Notes under the pieces: model-generated
Database searches by the model: none
Told to the model about the DNA's origin: nothing
The model's input: only the letters and a program-made list of their open reading frames with translations
From: Sphingomonadaceae bacterium
GTDB lineage: Bacteria > Pseudomonadota > Alphaproteobacteria > Sphingomonadales > Sphingomonadaceae
DNA length: 29,900 nt
Assembly (NCBI GenBank): GCA_016742125.1
Contig: JACVCM010000034.1
Span: forward strand, 1-29,900
Reading direction: 5' to 3'
Translations under genes and position numbers: made by a program
In this document: positions 15,185 to 22,722 of the stretch, in pieces
Layout: each line of letters begins with the position of its first letter
How positions within the stretch are numbered: the stretch's first letter is position 1

Positions 15185-15200
15185 TTAACTTTTCGTTAAC
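15185..15200. promoter_or_regulatory. CtrA box upstream of the fimbrial locus
   Basis: TTAACTTTTCGTTAAC is an exact match to the CtrA consensus TTAA-N7-TTAAC. It lies 103 bases upstream of the first fimbrial start codon. CtrA is the cell-cycle response regulator of alphaproteobacteria and often controls flagellar and pilus genes. Binding is inferred. Confidence 0.6.
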
Positions 15201-15302
15201 GACGGGGGTGAGTCGGGTCGCAGGCTCCCAAGGGCACAACGATGCCCGCCATTGGAACTACTGGCCTTTTTTGGGCCGCTGCGATTTAAGAGGGGGTATT
15301 CC

Positions 15303-15827
15303 ATGCGAATGTTTTTTGCTGCTGTCGCCGCGTTGGCGATTGCTGCCCCCGCTTGTGCCGGTGAAATAGAGAATGTCCGCTCGTTCGACATCGCGGTGAG
15401 CGGTTCGATCCGGCAGCATTGTGCGCTGGGCAATGTGCCCAACATGGATTTCGGCAATCTAGAGCGCCGCGGCCTTGGCATCGATCGCGAAGTCGCATTC
15501 GACTGCAACATGCCCTTCACCATGACGATCAAGGGCGCAAAGGGCGCGTTGACACATACGACCATGCCCAATGGCCAGGGTCCCTATGGCGGGCAGCTTC
15601 CTTATTCGATTGGCGTGAAAATGCCGGTCCGGCATCCTGCCACGCAGATTGTCAGCAAGACATTCAACAGCCGCCAGCTGATCGCGGGCGGTGTCATTTC
15701 CAGCAATGGCGGCATCGCCACCGACGGCATGCAGCTGGCTATCGAGCTTGGCTCGCCGTCGGGCGAGGCTGGCCTTCTGGCAGGAGAATATTCGGAGACG
15801 ATCACGATCACGGTCTCTCCGATCTGA
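15303..15827 (+). CDS. Spore coat protein U-domain fimbrial subunit, secreted
   Basis: A 174-residue protein. It has a signal peptide (MRMFFAAVAALAIAAPACAG) and one Ig-like beta domain of the spore-coat-U (SCPU) type. Marks are 'VSGSIRQHCALGNVPNMDFGNL', the early Cys paired with a Cys near residue 67 (VAFDCNMPF), 'GGQLPYSIGVKM' and the final strand 'GLLAGEYSETITITVSPI'. SCPU proteins are pilins of archaic chaperone-usher pili. The mature domain would be completed by donor-strand exchange with the chaperone. The ATG at 15303 follows AGAGGGGG at good spacing; the frame is open upstream but without a better start. First gene of the fimbrial locus. Confidence 0.78.
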   Translation: MRMFFAAVAALAIAAPACAGEIENVRSFDIAVSGSIRQHCALGNVPNMDFGNLERRGLGIDREVAFDCNMPFTMTIKGAKGALTHTTMPNGQGPYGGQLPYSIGVKMPVRHPATQIVSKTFNSRQLIAGGVISSNGGIATDGMQLAIELGSPSGEAGLLAGEYSETITITVSPI

Positions 15828-15867
15828 GCTTCGTTTGCGATTTTAAAGCAAGCGGAATTGTGCCGTG

Positions 15868-15887
15868 GGGGCAGGCATCGATGCCCC
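15868..15887 (+). other. Hairpin between the first fimbrial subunit and the pilin gene
   Basis: GGGGCA...TGCCCC pairs around an 8-base loop; alternatively the 12-bp palindrome GGCATCGATGCC (15874-15885) can pair. No T-run follows. It may be an RNA-processing or stabilising structure 79 bases before the pilin ATG. Confidence 0.35.
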
Positions 15888-15965
15888 GACGGGAGTGCGA
15901 CCCACCGATGCAACAATATGGCCGTGACCGGTATGGGGGCGGCCAGAAAATAGAGGAAGAAAGCT

Positions 15966-16727
15966 ATGAAGAAGTTTCTTTTAGTCACGGCTGCAGCGGC
16001 AGCAATGGTAGCGGCAGCATCGCCTGCCGCCGCGCAGACAGATGTTCGTCACTATGCTGCGACTGTTCCGGTATTTGGCAACGTAACGTCGAACAACCCG
16101 GGTTTCATCGAAACTGCCGCCTGGAACCTTGCTCGCAACGTTCTTAACATCGGCACCCGCTACACCGCAGAAGCCGACGCTCCAAGTGATAGCACAACAG
16201 CTACGCCGACCGTCACTGTGGTTTTCAGCCTCTCAGGCCGCGTAAACAAGGACTGTTCGTTCTACTCGGGTAACAATGCTTCTGCGCGCAACATTGATTT
16301 CGGCGTCATCGGCGTCCGCACCGGCGACAATGAAAATGTCAACTCGGCATTCGAAATGGTTGGTCCTGCAGTCGCCGAGATCGAAACGCTCACCGCTGGT
16401 TGCAACTTCAACAATGAAGTTGAAATCTCGAAGAATGACATCCGCGGCATGGTGAACAATGCGCCCGGCGGTTTCGACACCGACGAGTTCCAGGCGAACA
16501 TTCCGTACAGCGTGAATGCAAGCTGGACTGGTGTTGCTCTCGATGCACAGGTCGCAGGTTCGGCTCAGACGCTGAACGTTTCGACCACGCAGAATGCTGG
16601 CGCGAAGCAGCAGGGCGCATGGCGTTCGGATATGGAAATCGACATTGTCGCTCCTGCCATCACCAACAAGGGCCTGGTCGCTGGTACCTATACCGGCACC
16701 ACGACCCTGACGCTTCGCGCGCTCTAA
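15966..16727 (+). CDS. Probable major fimbrial pilin, secreted
   Basis: A 253-residue protein with a clear signal peptide (MKKFLLVTAAAAAMVAAASPAAAQ, cleavage near residue 24) and a beta-rich mature part. It has two cysteines about 60 residues apart ('VNKDCSFYS' and 'LTAGCNFNN') and ends in the alternating strand 'LVAGTYTGTTTLTLRAL'. That end is typical of pilins assembled by donor-strand exchange. It does not show a plain SCPU or FimA signature, so family assignment is open. Position right before the chaperone, a strong ribosome site (GAGGAAGAAAG) and codon use richer in A/T-ending codons than its neighbours all suit a highly expressed main subunit. A hairpin follows the gene. Confidence 0.6.
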   Translation: MKKFLLVTAAAAAMVAAASPAAAQTDVRHYAATVPVFGNVTSNNPGFIETAAWNLARNVLNIGTRYTAEADAPSDSTTATPTVTVVFSLSGRVNKDCSFYSGNNASARNIDFGVIGVRTGDNENVNSAFEMVGPAVAEIETLTAGCNFNNEVEISKNDIRGMVNNAPGGFDTDEFQANIPYSVNASWTGVALDAQVAGSAQTLNVSTTQNAGAKQQGAWRSDMEIDIVAPAITNKGLVAGTYTGTTTLTLRAL

Positions 16728-16746
16728 GTCGAAAGCAAAATGAAGC

Positions 16747-16772
16747 AAGGGGAGGGAGCAATCTTTCCCCTT
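16747..16772 (+). terminator. Hairpin after the pilin gene, probable partial terminator
   Basis: AAGGGGA pairs with TTCCCCTT (7-8 bp), with a loop of about 11-12 bases and then TTCTTC. It lies 20 bases after the pilin stop and 49 bases before the chaperone ATG. A leaky terminator here would give much more pilin mRNA than chaperone/usher mRNA, a common arrangement in fimbrial operons. Confidence 0.5.
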
Positions 16773-16820
16773 TCTTCACACTTACCGCATACCCGAAAAG
16801 ACGTATCAGGGGGCAAAATC

Positions 16821-17624
16821 ATGAGTTTTCTGGCGATGTTCCGGCGGAACGGCCGCGCTTTGCTGGCGATATTCGCCGCGATTGCGATCTTAGTCACGCC
16901 CGCCATTGCAATGCGGGTGTCCCCGATGGTCGTCGAAATGGAGTCGCGCGGGACAAACGCTGTGGCGCGGATCGAGGTCCAGAATATCAATCCCGGCAAT
17001 CTGGCATTCCAGACGCGCATTTTCCGGATGTCCATCGACAAGGATGGCCAGATTACCGAGACACCGGCCGACGAAGACTTCCTCGTCTTCCCGCCGCAGG
17101 GTGCTCTGCCCGCCGGGGGCCGTCAGGTGGTTCGCCTCCAATGGGTCGGTGAAAACGAATTGCCGACCTCCCAAGCCTATTATGTTTCGGTTGAACAACT
17201 GCCAGTTGCGTTCGCGCCTGGCACTGCCGATTCGGTTGGTGCCCAGGTGCAGATTCTCTACAATATGCGCGCGCTCGTCGTGGTCGCGCCGCCGGGTGCA
17301 AAACCCGATGTCAAAGCCACCAGCGTCAGGCAGGTGAATTACCAGCCACCAGCGCTTCCCGGAGCGACCGAAGCCGCACCCCTACAGGACGGCGTGGAAA
17401 TCACGCTGCGCAACGAAGGCCGCCGCCATGCGATGATGGCAAATTTCGGTTGGCAGCTTGTCGGCACAGATAGGGACGGCAAGTTCCTGCGCGTCGATAT
17501 TTCGCCTGAAGAACTTACCCGGGCGGTCGGTAGCGGATATGTCCCGGCGCAGGGCGAACGCGTCTTCCGCGTCCCCGTTCCCGGCTTTGGCTCCGGCCCG
17601 ATCAAGCTGTCGTTCAAGCAATGA
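16821..17624 (+). CDS. Periplasmic fimbrial chaperone (PapD-like)
   Basis: A 267-residue protein with an N-terminal hydrophobic export segment (about residues 12-30, ending ITPAIA-like) and two Ig-like domains. Domain 1 shows the chaperone pattern: 'MRVSPMVVEMESRGTNAVARIEVQNINPGNLAFQTRIFRM', then 'FLVFPPQGALPAGGRQVVRLQW', where the family has 'P-x-x-x-x-l-x-pg-x-x-q-x-vRv' . 'AYYVSVEQLPV' follows. Domain 2 contains 'NEGRRHAMMANFGWQL'. It binds pilin subunits in the periplasm and hands them to the usher. The frame is open to an ATG 81 bases upstream, but 16821 has CAGGGGG before it and gives a proper leader. The stop overlaps the usher start (ATGA). Confidence 0.82.
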   Translation: MSFLAMFRRNGRALLAIFAAIAILVTPAIAMRVSPMVVEMESRGTNAVARIEVQNINPGNLAFQTRIFRMSIDKDGQITETPADEDFLVFPPQGALPAGGRQVVRLQWVGENELPTSQAYYVSVEQLPVAFAPGTADSVGAQVQILYNMRALVVVAPPGAKPDVKATSVRQVNYQPPALPGATEAAPLQDGVEITLRNEGRRHAMMANFGWQLVGTDRDGKFLRVDISPEELTRAVGSGYVPAQGERVFRVPVPGFGSGPIKLSFKQ

Positions 17625-20245
17625 AGGCTGGCTTCCTGCTCTGTTCCGTGGCCTATCTGGCGCTCTGGTCGACCGGCGTGTCGGCGCAGGTTTCGGTCCC
17701 GCTGCCGCAAACACCGAATCCCCCCCCGGGTCAGACAGGCGCAGAAGAGCGTCCCGCTGTCATTGTCCCACTGCCGGGCGCACCATCACCGGTCGGCGAG
17801 CCCGTCATCCCATCGGTTCCATTGGGGCCGCATGGCCGCCCGGACATCAATCCCTATAACCGCGACATCGACATGACGGTGCCGCTGACCTTCCAGAATC
17901 GCAGCTTGGGTGACATTCCCATGCGGTTGACGGCGGACGACAGGTTCCTGCTCGAGTCTGAAGGATTTCTCCGCTTGATGCGCCCGGTTCTGAACGATGA
18001 GGCCCATACAGGACTGTCGACCAGACTTCAGCCTTTGCGGCAGTTCGGACCGGACGACCTTGCGCAAACAGGCGTGCGCCTGACCTACGATCCGAGCACG
18101 CTGGCGGTGGTGGTTGTCGAGGTGTCGCCCGAGCAGCGCGCAACGCAGAATCTGTTCGCCCCGCCTCGCGATGACGAGAATGACGTGACTTTGCAGCTTG
18201 CGGATTTCTCGTCCTATATCAACATCAATGCGATCGAGACTTATGTCTGGGAAACCAAGCAAATCGATCCCCCGACTATCAATATCGACGGCGCAATCCG
18301 TTTCGGCAATATCGTCTTTGAAGGCGATGCCCAGTTCGGCCAGCGGTTTGGCGCAACGGGTGACGAGTATAAGTTTTCGCGCAACTATGCCCGGCTGGTA
18401 TACGATCAGCCTGAGGATTATCGCCGCTTCTTCCTCGGCGACCTGGACCCCGAGATTCGCGGGCAACAGTCTTTTGTGTCGATGGGCGGCGTTGGTGTGT
18501 TGCGGCAGCAGCGGCGGTTTAACGCGTTTCGCTCGGCTATCCTGCAAGCCAACCGTCAGCTCATCCTGCAGCGCGATTCGACCGTCCGCTTTTTACGCAA
18601 TGGGGCACTCTACCGTGAATTGCGGCTACAGCCCGGACGCTATGATTTCAGTTCGCTCCCCCTGATTGCGGGGAGCAACGATATTGACATTCAAGTCACT
18701 GACAATACCGGAGCGGTCCAGAATCTGTCCTATCAGCAATATCTGGACCCGATCGACCTAGATCCCGGCGATTATGAATATGGCGCTTTTTTTGGTCCCA
18801 CCAGCCGAAGATTTGGCGGCGCACCCGATTATAAGGGTCCGGTTGCCTTTACCGGTTTCTTCCGCAAGGCGTTCTTGAACCGTCCGGCGCTGGGTATCGG
18901 TTTGCAGGCAAGCAAGGATGTTCAGACGCTGACCGGGCAGACGCAATTCGTGCTGGCCAATGGCGGACGTCTTTTGCTCGACGCGGGTGCCAGCAACGCG
19001 AAAAATGTCGGTCAGGGCTTTGCAGGCGGCGTGTCGTATGAACATTTCATCGACCGTAGCGGCTTGTCTGACAGCTTTACGCTACGCGCCGACTATCTCT
19101 CGCCCAAATTCGCGACATTGGGCAATCTTGATGGGATTAATACTACCTCTGTATCGTTGTCGGCGCAGTATACACGGCAGTTCGATCTACGGTTTCTGGC
19201 GACAACGACGGCATCATATCTCAAAGGCCGCAATGGTCTCAACGACAGTTACCGCATCGGCACCACCGGATATTACCGCCTTAACCGCGAATGGACCTTT
19301 CGGGCGGGCGTCGATTACGCGAAGTTTCCGACGGCTGGCGCAAGGGGCAGTGGCTTCAGCGTCAGCGTTGGCATAACTTTCCAGCCCGACTATCGCCGCC
19401 GCGCCGAGGCGCGCTATGAAAGCCGCGACGATCTGCAGGAACTGTCGTACAACCAGAGCGGTTTGAACCAGCTCAATAGTGTCGGCTTCGGCGGCCTGCT
19501 TGCCCGGCAGGACGGGAACGCCCGCGCGCAAGGCTATGCCGCCTATTCGGCCAACCGTTTCGACGTTGCGCTCAGTCATGCGAGTTTCGGGCCGTCGATT
19601 TCCGACTTCGGCGCCGTCAATGCGACCTCGCTCCGCGTCGGCACTACGCTTGCCTTTGCCGACGGTATGTTCGGGATCGGGCGGCGCATCAACGACAGCT
19701 TCATGCTATTGAAACCGCACAAGAATCTCGGCGACCGCAGCGTTGTCGCGGGGCAATCGCTCGCCGAGAACAACTATATCAGCAAGAGCGGCCCGCTGGG
19801 CGCAGCGGTCAACAATTTCCTCGGCTCCTACTCGACCCAATCGGTGCAATATGACGTGGAAGATCCGCCGACCGGCTACGACACCGGCCCAGGAGTGTTC
19901 CGGGTGCGGCCGGCGTACAAGAGCGGCTATGCGGCGCGCATCGGCACCGACGCCTTTGCCAGCGCCATGGGCACATTGGAACTTGCGCCCGGCAAGCCGG
20001 TATCGCTGATCGGTGGGCGCGTGACGCTGCAGGATGTGAGGGACGGCGAAAATCCGCAGCCGATACCCTTCTTCACCAACTCGATCGGCCGCTTTGCAAT
20101 CGCCAACCTGTTGCCGGGGCGCCGGTATCTGGTCGAAACCTATGGCGCCAATGGCTCAATCGACAAAAGCTTCGAATTCACTGTACCCGCCGATACCGAC
20201 GGCCTTATAAATCTCGGCACCGTCATGCCTGGCATCAAGAAATAG
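17621..20245 (+). CDS. Outer-membrane fimbrial usher
   Basis: An 874-residue protein with a signal peptide (MKAGFLLCSVAYLALWSTGVSAQ). A proline-rich stretch follows (about residues 24-72, with repeated VPLP/VPLG), then an N-terminal domain and a long run of alternating strands fitting a 24-strand beta-barrel. Typical usher traits are 'DYRRFFLGDLDPEIRG' (usher NTD/barrel start), 'NGALYRELRLQPGRYDFSSLPLIAGSNDIDIQVTDNTGA' and the C-terminal 'GGRVTLQDVRDGEN...FTNSIGRFAIANLLPGRRYLVE'. It is the outer-membrane pore that catalyses pilus assembly. It is divergent from FimD/PapC and looks closer to usher types that work with SCPU pilins. It sits between the chaperone (ATGA overlap) and the tip-type protein. 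Confidence 0.82.
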   Translation: MKAGFLLCSVAYLALWSTGVSAQVSVPLPQTPNPPPGQTGAEERPAVIVPLPGAPSPVGEPVIPSVPLGPHGRPDINPYNRDIDMTVPLTFQNRSLGDIPMRLTADDRFLLESEGFLRLMRPVLNDEAHTGLSTRLQPLRQFGPDDLAQTGVRLTYDPSTLAVVVVEVSPEQRATQNLFAPPRDDENDVTLQLADFSSYININAIETYVWETKQIDPPTINIDGAIRFGNIVFEGDAQFGQRFGATGDEYKFSRNYARLVYDQPEDYRRFFLGDLDPEIRGQQSFVSMGGVGVLRQQRRFNAFRSAILQANRQLILQRDSTVRFLRNGALYRELRLQPGRYDFSSLPLIAGSNDIDIQVTDNTGAVQNLSYQQYLDPIDLDPGDYEYGAFFGPTSRRFGGAPDYKGPVAFTGFFRKAFLNRPALGIGLQASKDVQTLTGQTQFVLANGGRLLLDAGASNAKNVGQGFAGGVSYEHFIDRSGLSDSFTLRADYLSPKFATLGNLDGINTTSVSLSAQYTRQFDLRFLATTTASYLKGRNGLNDSYRIGTTGYYRLNREWTFRAGVDYAKFPTAGARGSGFSVSVGITFQPDYRRRAEARYESRDDLQELSYNQSGLNQLNSVGFGGLLARQDGNARAQGYAAYSANRFDVALSHASFGPSISDFGAVNATSLRVGTTLAFADGMFGIGRRINDSFMLLKPHKNLGDRSVVAGQSLAENNYISKSGPLGAAVNNFLGSYSTQSVQYDVEDPPTGYDTGPGVFRVRPAYKSGYAARIGTDAFASAMGTLELAPGKPVSLIGGRVTLQDVRDGENPQPIPFFTNSIGRFAIANLLPGRRYLVETYGANGSIDKSFEFTVPADTDGLINLGTVMPGIKK

Positions 20246-20254
20246 GAGACTGAC

Positions 20255-21172
20255 ATGCTGCGACCCCTGCTGTTCCTTGCCGCCATGTCGCTGACCGCAC
20301 CGGTCCTCGCACAAGGACAAAATGGCGGACCACCGCCCCAGACTTCGGATTGCCTCATTCGGGTGAATGCATCCCCTGCCAGCTGGATGATCCAGGGTTA
20401 CGATCCGTTCGGCGGCTCATCGGCCGAAGGAACTTTCGGCGTGACCTTCACCAACGACGGTGGCGCAGAATGCCGCTTCAACCCGATTTTTGAATTGCAG
20501 CAACCTCCCTTCGGGCTTTCCAAGGGCACCGGCAAGCCCATCCGCTACGCCTTGCTCAACCTGACCGACACGCAGGATGTAACGCCGCGTGCGGGGCAAT
20601 CCAACCGCTTTTCGTCCAATCGCGAGATGGCGCTTCGGCCCAATGAATCGCGTTCGGTTTTGTACAAGCTGGTCGCAGATACCGATGATGTTCGCGATGC
20701 AGGCACTTTCACGCAGGATGTGACGCTTCAGGCGCAGGACAGCCGGTTTCGCGTCCTTGGCGGCACGTCGCTGGTGCTGGGCATGACCGTGCTGCCATCA
20801 GCGCGGATCGGTCTTGCCGGGGCCTATGCGATGAGCGACGGTCAGGCTATCGTCGATCTGGGAGAATTGCGCCAGGGTGTTGCACCTGTTCCGTTGCAGC
20901 TGCGCGTCAACAGTACAGGTGAATATGACATCACCGTCTCATCGGCAAATTCCGGACGGTTGCGGCTGGGGTCGAGCGAATGGTTCGTGCCCTACGCGAT
21001 GGCGATCGGCGGGAATTCGGTCAACCTGACCGGAGCGCAAACCGTTACCGGTCCCAACGGCATGGGGCTGCGCCGCGATTCCCTTCCGATCCAGTTCCTC
21101 ATTGGCGATGTGTCGGACAAGCGAGCAGGCATCTATAGCGATGTCGTGTCGATATCCGTGACGGCGCGCTGA
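20255..21172 (+). CDS. Two-domain secreted fimbrial protein, probable tip subunit
   Basis: A 305-residue protein with a signal peptide (MLRPLLFLAAMSLTAPVLAQ). The N-terminal half (about 30-175) is beta-rich with two cysteines ('DCLIRVNAS', 'AECRFNP'). The C-terminal half ends in an SCPU-like set of strands ('GEYDITVSSANSGRLRL', 'DSLPIQFLIGDVSDKRAGIYSDVVSISVTAR'). A two-domain protein placed after the usher fits a tip adhesin, like CsuE of archaic pili. The role is inferred; no adhesin pocket can be recognised. It has a strong ribosome site (AGGAG, 6 bases) and starts 9 bases after the usher stop. Confidence 0.6.
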   Translation: MLRPLLFLAAMSLTAPVLAQGQNGGPPPQTSDCLIRVNASPASWMIQGYDPFGGSSAEGTFGVTFTNDGGAECRFNPIFELQQPPFGLSKGTGKPIRYALLNLTDTQDVTPRAGQSNRFSSNREMALRPNESRSVLYKLVADTDDVRDAGTFTQDVTLQAQDSRFRVLGGTSLVLGMTVLPSARIGLAGAYAMSDGQAIVDLGELRQGVAPVPLQLRVNSTGEYDITVSSANSGRLRLGSSEWFVPYAMAIGGNSVNLTGAQTVTGPNGMGLRRDSLPIQFLIGDVSDKRAGIYSDVVSISVTAR

Positions 21173-21204
21173 TTTCAGCTTCCGATCGAGGTGAACACGA
21201 TTCG

Positions 21205-21220
21205 TTAACAGCCCGTTAGG
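21205..21220. promoter_or_regulatory. Near-CtrA box upstream of the second small fimbrial subunit
   Basis: TTAACAGCCCGTTAGG has TTAA-N7-TTAG, one mismatch in the second half to TTAA-N7-TTAA. The nine bases TTCGTTAAC (or ATTCGTTAAC) occur here and in the box at 15185. It lies about 80 bases before the gene. Confidence 0.35.
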
Positions 21221-21263
21221 CAAAGCGCGCAACCTAACTTTAGACATAGTCCGCTATCCCGGA

Positions 21264-21279
21264 GGCAATCGAGATTGCC
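21264..21279. promoter_or_regulatory. 16-bp perfect palindrome in the leader of the last fimbrial gene
   Basis: GGCAATC-GA-GATTGCC, 18 bases before the start codon and directly upstream of the ribosome site GGAAGGA. It could be an operator, or an mRNA hairpin close to the ribosome site. Confidence 0.45.
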
Positions 21280-21297
21280 AATCGGAAGGAATGGCGG

Positions 21298-21711
21298 ATG
21301 ATGAAGAATTTTGCTCTCGGGGCTGCGATCCTGTCGCTGGCGTCGGCTCCGACCGCGGCTTTTGCGGCCACCTATAGCTTCAATCTTCGTTTGCAGGTGC
21401 CGGTTCATTGCACCGTCAAGCAACAGTCGATTGGCAGTGGTTTAGCCTTGGGCGACGCCTTCGCACTCGGCACATTTCGCGAATATTGTAACGCGCCAGG
21501 GGGTTACGAGCTGGTGGTTACCTATGCACCTGGTTCCCTGCAAGGCGCACGCATCATCGCGGGAAATGACGAAATTGTTCTCGACGGTTCGGGACGCGCC
21601 GTACTGAGCCGCGCAACCGGCCCTAAAGTCCGCGAGCGCCTGATTTCGATGGCACCGGGGGAAAACGGATTTGATACCGACCGGCTCGAGCTGGATATCA
21701 TCCCCAGCTAA
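21298..21711 (+). CDS. Small secreted fimbrial/SCPU-like protein
   Basis: A 137-residue protein with a signal peptide (MMKNFALGAAILSLASAPTAAFA) and a short beta domain. Two cysteines ('VPVHCTVKQQ', 'FREYCNAPGGYELVVTY') have the spacing and strand pattern of SCPU or related pilins. The end 'TDRLELDIIPS' could be the last strand. It lies 125 bases after the tip-type gene, with its own leader, near-CtrA box and palindrome, so it may be regulated on its own. A second ATG directly follows the first (21301) and could be the start. Probably an accessory or anchor subunit. Confidence 0.6.
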   Translation: MMKNFALGAAILSLASAPTAAFAATYSFNLRLQVPVHCTVKQQSIGSGLALGDAFALGTFREYCNAPGGYELVVTYAPGSLQGARIIAGNDEIVLDGSGRAVLSRATGPKVRERLISMAPGENGFDTDRLELDIIPS

Positions 21712-21723
21712 TACCTATAGCAT

Positions 21724-22722
21724 CTATCCAAATATCGTTCGCTCCAACAGCCACAATGCGGCGATGCTGCCAATGGCGTAGGCCGTTATCGCCTGTGCAG
21801 GGGCGACTGCTTGCGCCCGGAGCTTTCGCAGCACCCAGAACGCCAACATTGCGATCGCCACAACAAACAATTGACCCGCTTCCACTCCAAGATTGAAGGT
21901 CAGTAGCGCGGTCGGCACTTCTCCATGCGGCAGGCCGATTTCGGCGAGGGCGCTGGCGAAGCCGAAGCCGTGCAGAATGCCAAACAGGAAAGCGACGAGC
22001 CATGGGACTCGCTCGGCAAGGCGCGGTTTTGACGGATCGCGCTTCACAATCTCGACGGCAAGAAAAACGATCGACAGGGCAATGAGTGCTTCAACAGGTG
22101 CACGCGGAACGCTCAGCAGTTCAAGCGTCGTTGCGATCAGCGTCAGCGAATGGGCGACGGTGAACGCAGTGACCGTTGCTGCCACGCGCCAGGCGCCATT
22201 GAGCAGCATCACAAGGCAGAGCACGAATAACAGATGATCGTAACCGGTCACGATATGCTCGATCCCGATAACAAAATAGGTGCGCGCGACTTGCCCCCGC
22301 TCGGGCGTCGCTGCGATTGTCGCGGCCGGATTGTGCGGGGTAAGTCGGCTAGCCTGTGTCTGTCCGTCAAGCGCGTGGAAGCGCATGAGCGCATCGCCTG
22401 ATGTTTCCCCAATGCCGTCAAGACCCACCTTCCGGCCCTTGAGCGACATGTCGCAGGCGATCGTCCAGGTCGACAGCAGAGCGCCTGAATCGATTCCTCG
22501 ACGAACAACATCGCCGGCTTTGCAGTCTGAGGGGAATGCTGGGTTCACACGCGCCGCCAGCCCCGGTTTGATAGGTGCCTTCCATGTAACGGCATAGGCG
22601 CGGAGCTCAGGATCTGGGCCAATGACTTCCCGTATCTCCAGATAGGCGGGACGCAGGTCGTCCGCCCGCACCGATACGGCGCAGACCGTCAGGATCGCAA
22701 CGAGGAGCATGCGCCAGATCAT
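21724..22722 (-). CDS. HupE/UreJ-family membrane protein
   Basis: A 332-residue protein. It has a signal peptide (residues 1-20), an extracytoplasmic domain to about residue 145 and then about six to seven membrane helices. Family motifs are 'GIEHIVTGYDHLLF' (153-166), 'FTVAHSLTL' (187-195), 'HGFGFA' (251-256) and 'FNLGVEAGQL'. These place it in the HupE_UreJ_2 family, whose histidine-rich helices are thought to handle nickel or cobalt. No urease or hydrogenase genes are in the window, so its substrate here is unknown. It shares ATGA with the upstream parvulin-like gene. It is convergent with the last fimbrial gene across a 12-base gap with no terminator. Confidence 0.85.
   Translation of the reverse strand: MIWRMLLVAILTVCAVSVRADDLRPAYLEIREVIGPDPELRAYAVTWKAPIKPGLAARVNPAFPSDCKAGDVVRRGIDSGALLSTWTIACDMSLKGRKVGLDGIGETSGDALMRFHALDGQTQASRLTPHNPAATIAATPERGQVARTYFVIGIEHIVTGYDHLLFVLCLVMLLNGAWRVAATVTAFTVAHSLTLIATTLELLSVPRAPVEALIALSIVFLAVEIVKRDPSKPRLAERVPWLVAFLFGILHGFGFASALAEIGLPHGEVPTALLTFNLGVEAGQLFVVAIAMLAFWVLRKLRAQAVAPAQAITAYAIGSIAALWLLERTIFG

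Noticed and set aside
15261..15280. GGCC-TTTTTT-GGGCC as a terminator before the first fimbrial gene
   Set aside because: The stem is only four base pairs and the T-run is in the loop, not after the stem.
17786..18547. 253-codon minus-strand open frame opposite the usher
   Set aside because: Antisense to a clear usher gene, with no start signal and shadow-type composition.
14826..21711. Genomic island inserted at tRNA-Thr carrying the fimbrial genes
   Set aside because: No integrase, no second copy of the tRNA 3' end at the far side and no transposon genes; coding composition of the fimbrial genes is like the rest.
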